This document shows, piece after piece, positions 59,103-64,000 of a stretch of DNA of 64,000 bases. The first letter of the stretch is position 1, and each line of letters begins with the position of its first letter. The translations under genes were made by a program, and so were the position numbers. The notes beneath the pieces are model-generated. The model saw nothing but the letters and a program-made list of their open reading frames with translations, had not been told where the DNA came from and did not search any database. This DNA is from Sipunculus nudus (lineage: Eukaryota; Annelida; Sipuncula; Golfingiida; Sipunculidae): NCBI GenBank assembly GCA_026874595.1, contig CM049322.1, positions 33,870,340 to 33,934,339 of the forward strand. The letters run 5' to 3'.

Positions 59103-59649
59103 GTGAAACATCACTGTGTCATACTTGCTTAAGTTGAATACCCTGCTTTTGTAGAAGTTACAGACTCGATATTCTGGACAATTCTAGTTAAATTATTACC
59201 AAATAAAACCCGCTTGAGTCCACCCTCGGATGTGTTTAAGTTTTTTGAGGGTCCCTTCGACTTCAACACAACTAGTTGTCACTGTATATATATATATTTA
59301 TATCAGGGCTGTCAATAATAAGAAAATTCGAAGAGGCTGGGACACTCAGGCAAAAATATTCGGGAGTCCCATCTCAGATCCCAGGTGGAAATGATATATG
59401 TCCAAGTTTGAAGGGATATGTAAAATTTATTCCTTTTTGTGGTTCTCATTAGAAATCATGTCACTAAATGAATATTTGCTTATAGCAAAATGTAAGCCTC
59501 AGTTAACAAACCAGCTTTTGTGCTACTGACGGGTTCTGTAAAGGCACTCGGTAATGGTCATTGACTGCAACAAGGTGCTAAAGCAAGACATTTGCATGTC
59601 CCAATGGTTTTGATCATCAGAGACCCTTACCTCTGCATCCTTGAAAGCC

Positions 59650-59651
<2 letters not shown>

Positions 59652-59730
<79 letters not shown>

Positions 59731-59740
59731 GTGTGTATGT
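59652..59740. repeat. (TA)n then (GTAT)n microsatellite
   Basis: About 56 bases of TA alternation followed by about 30 bases of GTAT/GTGT repeats. Confidence 0.95.
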
Positions 59741-59898
59741 ATCTACTTATGTCAAATCACGGTTATTTGGTTTGTGTGTATTTTCAATTTCCTTGAATTC
59801 CTACTAAGGAATCAAATATAATAAAACCATGGTGTGTGGCTAATTACTGTCATTAATCAAATTATGTAGGATATAAATATAATAAGTAATGAAATTAC

Positions 59899-59931
59899 CT
59901 GCCCAAATCCTTCCTCTGGATTTTCAGGATC
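59899..59931 (-). CDS. Ankyrin-CARD gene, 33-nt microexon
   Basis: Acceptor TTTTTGATTCAG| and donor GGGCAG|GTAATT enclose exactly 11 codons, DPENPEEGFGQ. Phase 0 on both sides. Joined to its neighbours it makes the hairpin loop between two ankyrin repeats: ...PAAKTS-DPENPEEGFGQ-NALHVA. The exact fit of phase and repeat architecture supports a real exon despite its size. Confidence 0.65.
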
Positions 59932-61912
59932 CTGAATCAAAAAGAAAGATATTAAGCAAATATCAGTGTGGAATAAATGTGAAAGTTTAGTTGTAAGTAT
60001 ATGAAAGTTTACTTAAATGAAGTAAAATATATGGCACATTACATCTATTTTCATTTTCCTTGTAGGAATGGTGTCACAAGTGTCCATAGCTTACATGAAA
60101 TCCATTATGTCCATAAAATTCCAAACCTTGATATAACTCCATAAATTATCCTAATGTCATATAAATGCTGTGTTTGGCTTCATGTTCATTAGGGTTAAAT
60201 TTGTTTTTAAAATAAAATTTTGTCAGTGTTTAGCGAGGGTCCCATTTTCAGGACATTATATAGCATCTGACACAGCTACAGAGTTTATCCATTATAATAT
60301 ACATCTTAGTAAATTTTGCCTTCACCGGGAAGGTATGTATTCATCCTACTCATGTCTTTGATTGTGTGTTTGTACACATTTTAACTCAAGCAATCATGAA
60401 CGGAATCTCGTGAAATTTTCAGGGCATTTCATGTAATGGCCATTGAAGAAGCAATTATATTTTGATGTGGATTTCCTGATCTGGATCCAGTAAAGTCATA
60501 AATGAATATTCATAAAATTACAGTCATTTATGCATGAATGAACCTGGGAATATGGGCCAAATAAGTGAATGGCAGAAGCTGCCACTCGTTAGAATGCAAA
60601 TTTCTATTTTCTTATGAGGCCTAAAGGGAACAGCCAACAAATGGAAATATTTATTAAAATTAGAAAATATAAGGGATCTGATATTTATTTATAGATTCAA
60701 TCTTCAATTTATGGGTAGCATCAAAGATCTGATATTACCTGAAATGTCAATTATTTACCTTTATGGGGACTGATAGGTAAACATAGGCCTACATGAGATA
60801 TCAATGAGGCCTTAGTATAGCTGACCATTCTGTTGTGTAGGTGAGGTATATTATTCACAAATGTTTCATTTTTAGAATATGCAGTAATTTCCCTTTTGTA
60901 AGTAACAGGAATCTGAAATCCAAACAAATATCATATAACAATGTCTGCTTATAGCTTATGCTGTTTATTGTATTTTCCTCTATGGATATATGGTGTATGT
61001 TACCAATTAACTGTATATGCTGAAACACCTAACCAGTGGATAAATATCCAACCAGTGTCTATAAATACATATAACTTGTTTCTTAACCTAACTTTATATC
61101 ATCATTTAGTTATTTAATAACTTTTTATCTCAAACTTGCATCCATTAACTATTACATGTTAAACTTTTATTATTAAAATTTATTTTATTAGCTGTTCACA
61201 GGATGAGCACTTTATAAATCTGCAATAATACTACTAATATAGATAATAATAATAATAATAATATATATGGTTCAGCTTGCAGCAAACCGAACACAGCATC
61301 TTTTACACAGTCCTCTATCAACAAAATTCAACATTTTGTCAAATTCCAACCAAAATGAGCCAGCTTACAGCTGACTTAGTAGTGTATATCCTGGAAGCAC
61401 TATGATTTTCAGTATCAACATCACTGAGCTAATCAGTGATAGTTACAAATTGTGTGAATATTCATGACCAAACCAAACAGCTTTTTATTATATAGTGTAT
61501 GTAAAGCCCTGTGTGAAGAAATTACTTCATACGGGGGGCACCATAATAATCCAAACAGGATCAAAGAGGACATCTGGTGGCAAGTTAGATAAACAGAGTT
61601 TTGCAAAGGGTGTTTTGCAACAAGTCACCTTTCAACTTCCACACTGTATTTATGTTTTTCACCACAGGCAGATGTACCTTGCTTACTAAAAGCTTGTAGA
61701 AAAACAAGCTCATGCACCAATGCTCACAGAGGCATTATGAGAAATTTATGAACAGGAATTGCCTTAGAAGGAATTACTCATCACCATATGTAGATTAATC
61801 AAGATATCAGATCGATTAAAAAAACGATTTTAGTGTTTGTACAACACATTTTGTCCATAGTTAAAAGCTAACTCTATTACATTGTCTCAATTTTCCATAT
61901 TTTGGTACTTAC
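59932..61912 (-). other. Intron of the ankyrin-CARD gene
   Basis: Contains (AAT)n at about 61242-61264 and a truncated TTAA-MITE copy (61520-61765). An acceptor-like site near 60915 (GGATTTCAG on the minus strand) opens a frame of about 50 codons with no good donor or domain; not called. Confidence 0.5.
61520..61765. mobile_element. Degenerate, truncated copy of the TTAA MITE family
   Basis: Words such as TGCAACAAGTCACCTTTCAAC, CATCTGGTGGCAAGTTAGATAA and AGAGGCATTATGAGAAATTT match copy B (55104-55576). The TIR ends are missing. Confidence 0.55.
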
Positions 61913-62011
61913 TGAAGTCTTTGCTGCGGGATCACACCCTTTGGCCATCAGATACTTGACAACATCTAAATGACCTTTGGCGGCCGCTATGTGGAGTGGA
62001 AGAAACTGTTG
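61913..62011 (-). CDS. Ankyrin-CARD gene, ankyrin exon (first one visible)
   Basis: The donor ACTTCA|GTAAGT is strong. The acceptor is either ATGACAG| (exon 62011, 99 nt, the usual ankyrin exon length) or CAACAG| six bases later (exon 62005, 93 nt). It encodes (QQ)FLPLHIAAAKGHLDVVKYLM and then AKGCDPAAKTS, a full ankyrin repeat. The gene surely starts further upstream on this strand; earlier exons were not found in the remaining 2 kb and probably lie outside the window. Confidence 0.85.
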
Positions 62012-63574
62012 CTGTCATGCCCAAAAAAACACAAAAATGACTATTATGTATGAAATACAGGGGTTCTGTATGCATTTTACAAGAATATAGGATCATTGTT
62101 TGTGAAACTGAATTGTGCATCAACAATTTTTTCTGTAACAGACAATGCTAATTATAAATACTATAGTCCATCCTATGGAACATGTAGCATGTTTTTATTG
62201 CTAGCGTTTTAATGAATATTCTTTACAAATACCTTTTGCCCTAAAATATATAATACAGATCTTCAGCCAAATTGTGAAAATACCATTTAAAGTAAAAAGT
62301 ACTTTGGGACTTGGTTGTGTTGTTTATAATGATGGACTATAGATGCCATCTTTCCCATATAGCTATTAAATGAAAGAATTGCATAAAAGAATTTCCATGT
62401 CTCCAACTGCAAGAGCTGCTTATAAAACAATATTAGTGACATCACAAAGGTAGGTCACATATGACTTTGCATTGACTGATGTCGTCAGCTGGAATGCATT
62501 GGCTTTATTTCTGTAAACTGTAAAACACAGTGGACTGTTGTCATATATTGGATTGTCTCAAATGAATTCATTGAAAGGCGAGTCATTTTTTACTCTGCCA
62601 GTCAGCAGAATTATCAATTTTTATACTGTTGCATGTGTATCAAATATAACTTTAGAAATACATGTAGACAAGGATATTGGTATGGACTAAAAACATGCTG
62701 TACTAAATAATTTAATGGTCCCTCAATAATTAGAATGATTAGAGAATTGGATAAAGTACTGTACCTTTTTTTCTCTTTATATGTTATATGTGATCAGCAT
62801 CTCAGCTTTTTTATTTAACCATAACATTATATTCCATAATAATATTGTTTTCAGATAAAATTACACAATTTACTTACTTGTTGTATGAAGGTAACATTAT
62901 ACTATATCAAATATATATCTATATACACTTTGTAAGCTGAATACTGGCACAAGGTAAATATACTCACAAAATGTAATGGGGTACCTTTGAACACAATTAT
63001 TGTTATTTACACCTGCTGTTGCTGCTCAGCGCCATCTAGTATTCAAAAGTTGAACGATTTAAGAGTTTAAGATATCTTTCTTAAAGATGAAACATCAGCT
63101 TTAATCATATACCAGCTCAACAGAGTGAAATGTTATGTATTCTCGTTGGCAAACCCATCAAATGTATAAGAATATACACAAATAATTATCCAGTTTTAGT
63201 GCCTTTCTCAAACATTATGTTTTGCTAAATTAACACAATATGGCGATGATATGCAATAGCAGTTTACCTTAATTATTAATGAAGATATATGCCCAGGTAC
63301 CCAATTATTATCAGACGGACAGATGAGAGCAGGGTATTGCATTGCGAACCTAACTCAACATCTCACTCTCATTGCACAAAGCAATCCCATGCTCTCATCA
63401 AACTAATTACAATTCTTGCCCCTGTGCCAGTCTCCGGGTAGGAATCAATGAAATATTTGCTATACAAAGAAGTGGTTAAAACAATAAAAATCTGGAATAA
63501 TAGCAGTGCATCAGGTCCGCTTCACAAGGAGTGTATTTTTAACCTGGTAAAGGTAAATATTTAACAGTCTTTTA
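62012..63574 (-). other. Intronic or upstream stretch, nothing recognised
   Basis: AT-rich sequence before the first visible ankyrin exon; no further exon or repeat was identified. Confidence 0.4.
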
Positions 63575-63752
63575 AAAGATAAATTGTCTCTACAATGAGA
63601 CACCTTGTCTCTTCACTCATCTAATGATATCATTCAATCCATCCTTGAACATTTATTTATATATATTTCAAACTCCAAAGTTCAAGGATGGAGTGATATC
63701 GATCTGATGAGTAAGGAGATAAGATGTCTTGTTGTGGAGACAATTTTCTCTT
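63575..63752. repeat. Hairpin-forming inverted repeat with arms of about 70 bp
   Basis: The left arm 63581-63650 (AAATTGTCTCTACAATGAGA ... CATCCTTGAAC) pairs with the right arm 63680-63746 (GTTCAAGGATGG ... GTTGTGGAGACAATTTT), with about 30 bases between them. Pairing is imperfect but extends over most of each arm. It is probably a short foldback MITE. Confidence 0.75.
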
Positions 63753-64000
63753 TATGGAAAAAATGCATACCTTGATCAGGAGGTTGATGGGGACAGATTA
63801 TGTTGTACTTATTGTTCAGATAAAAGTAAACATTGTTAAGATGGTTTGAAACCTGGTGCAGAGATACTATATATCTTGGTGTAGATGTAATTCATTCCAT
63901 CATACAGAGATATTTTGGCTTGGTATAGAGATAATTTTGCATGTGTTAGAATATTTCCTTGATGCAGTTGAGATAAATTTTTTAACCCGATGTAAAGATA
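63753..64000. repeat. Degenerate short-period repeat
   Basis: Words like TGGTGCAGAGATA, TGGTGTAGATGTA, TGGTATAGAGATA and GATGTAAAGATA recur every 30-50 bases between about 63855 and 64000. Weak and irregular; it may continue outside the window. Confidence 0.35.

Noticed and set aside
59620-59655. Possible 19-nt exon between a TTAG acceptor and GTAAGG donor on the minus strand
   Set aside because: The acceptor is created by the (TA)n microsatellite and the length is not a multiple of three.
60770-60915. Possible exon after GGATTTCAG on the minus strand
   Set aside because: No convincing donor, AT-rich codons and no ankyrin or CARD resemblance.

Overview
This is an AT-rich metazoan nuclear window in which almost everything is repeat. 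Split genes with GT-AG introns, a decayed LINE, several inverted-repeat (MITE-like) families, and many (TA)n and poly-G/poly-C tracts point to an invertebrate. A marine mollusc, probably a bivalve, is my best guess from the style of the repeats (an AGCTCAGCTGA-ended family, a GCCCCCGCC-ended family with internal tandem units, GACCTTGACCTTTGACC tracts). That guess is inference, not proof.

Three protein genes are well supported. (1) Minus strand, about 25.6 to 22.0 kb: a two-exon gene for a secreted protein of 413 residues. A signal-peptide exon joins in matching phase to one long exon that encodes three Cys-paired repeats with a conserved HGV(L/M)MHGD core, followed by shorter (L/M)HG repeats. 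I recognise no known family. (2) Plus strand, 40.2 to 41.7 kb: an 11-finger C2H2 zinc-finger protein of 472 residues in a single coding exon. (3) Minus strand, about 62.0 to 52.7 kb: the 3' part of an ankyrin-repeat gene that ends in a CARD-like (death-fold) domain. Five phase-compatible exons are visible, and the 5' part probably lies beyond the window.

Layout: 0-10 kb is non-coding, with one long-TIR element and one 0.9-kb element. 10.7-12.9 kb holds CGTACG-rich elements and a triplicated 516-bp unit. 15.8-17.7 kb is a 1.87-kb foldback element with a perfect 9-bp target duplication, followed directly by a dead LINE (17.7-20.6 kb). 22.0-25.6 kb is the secreted-repeat gene. 29.5-31.2 kb is an array of about nine 180-bp units between inverted ends. 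31.9-32.8 kb is a long-TIR element. 33.3-38.7 kb is a dense block of one repeat family, which reappears inverted at 46.8-49.6 kb, so the zinc-finger gene sits between the two blocks. 52.3-62.0 kb is the ankyrin-CARD gene; its introns and 3' flank carry TTAA-flanked MITEs, a 2-kb element and microsatellites. The genes show no sign of working together; they are separate loci in repeat-rich DNA.
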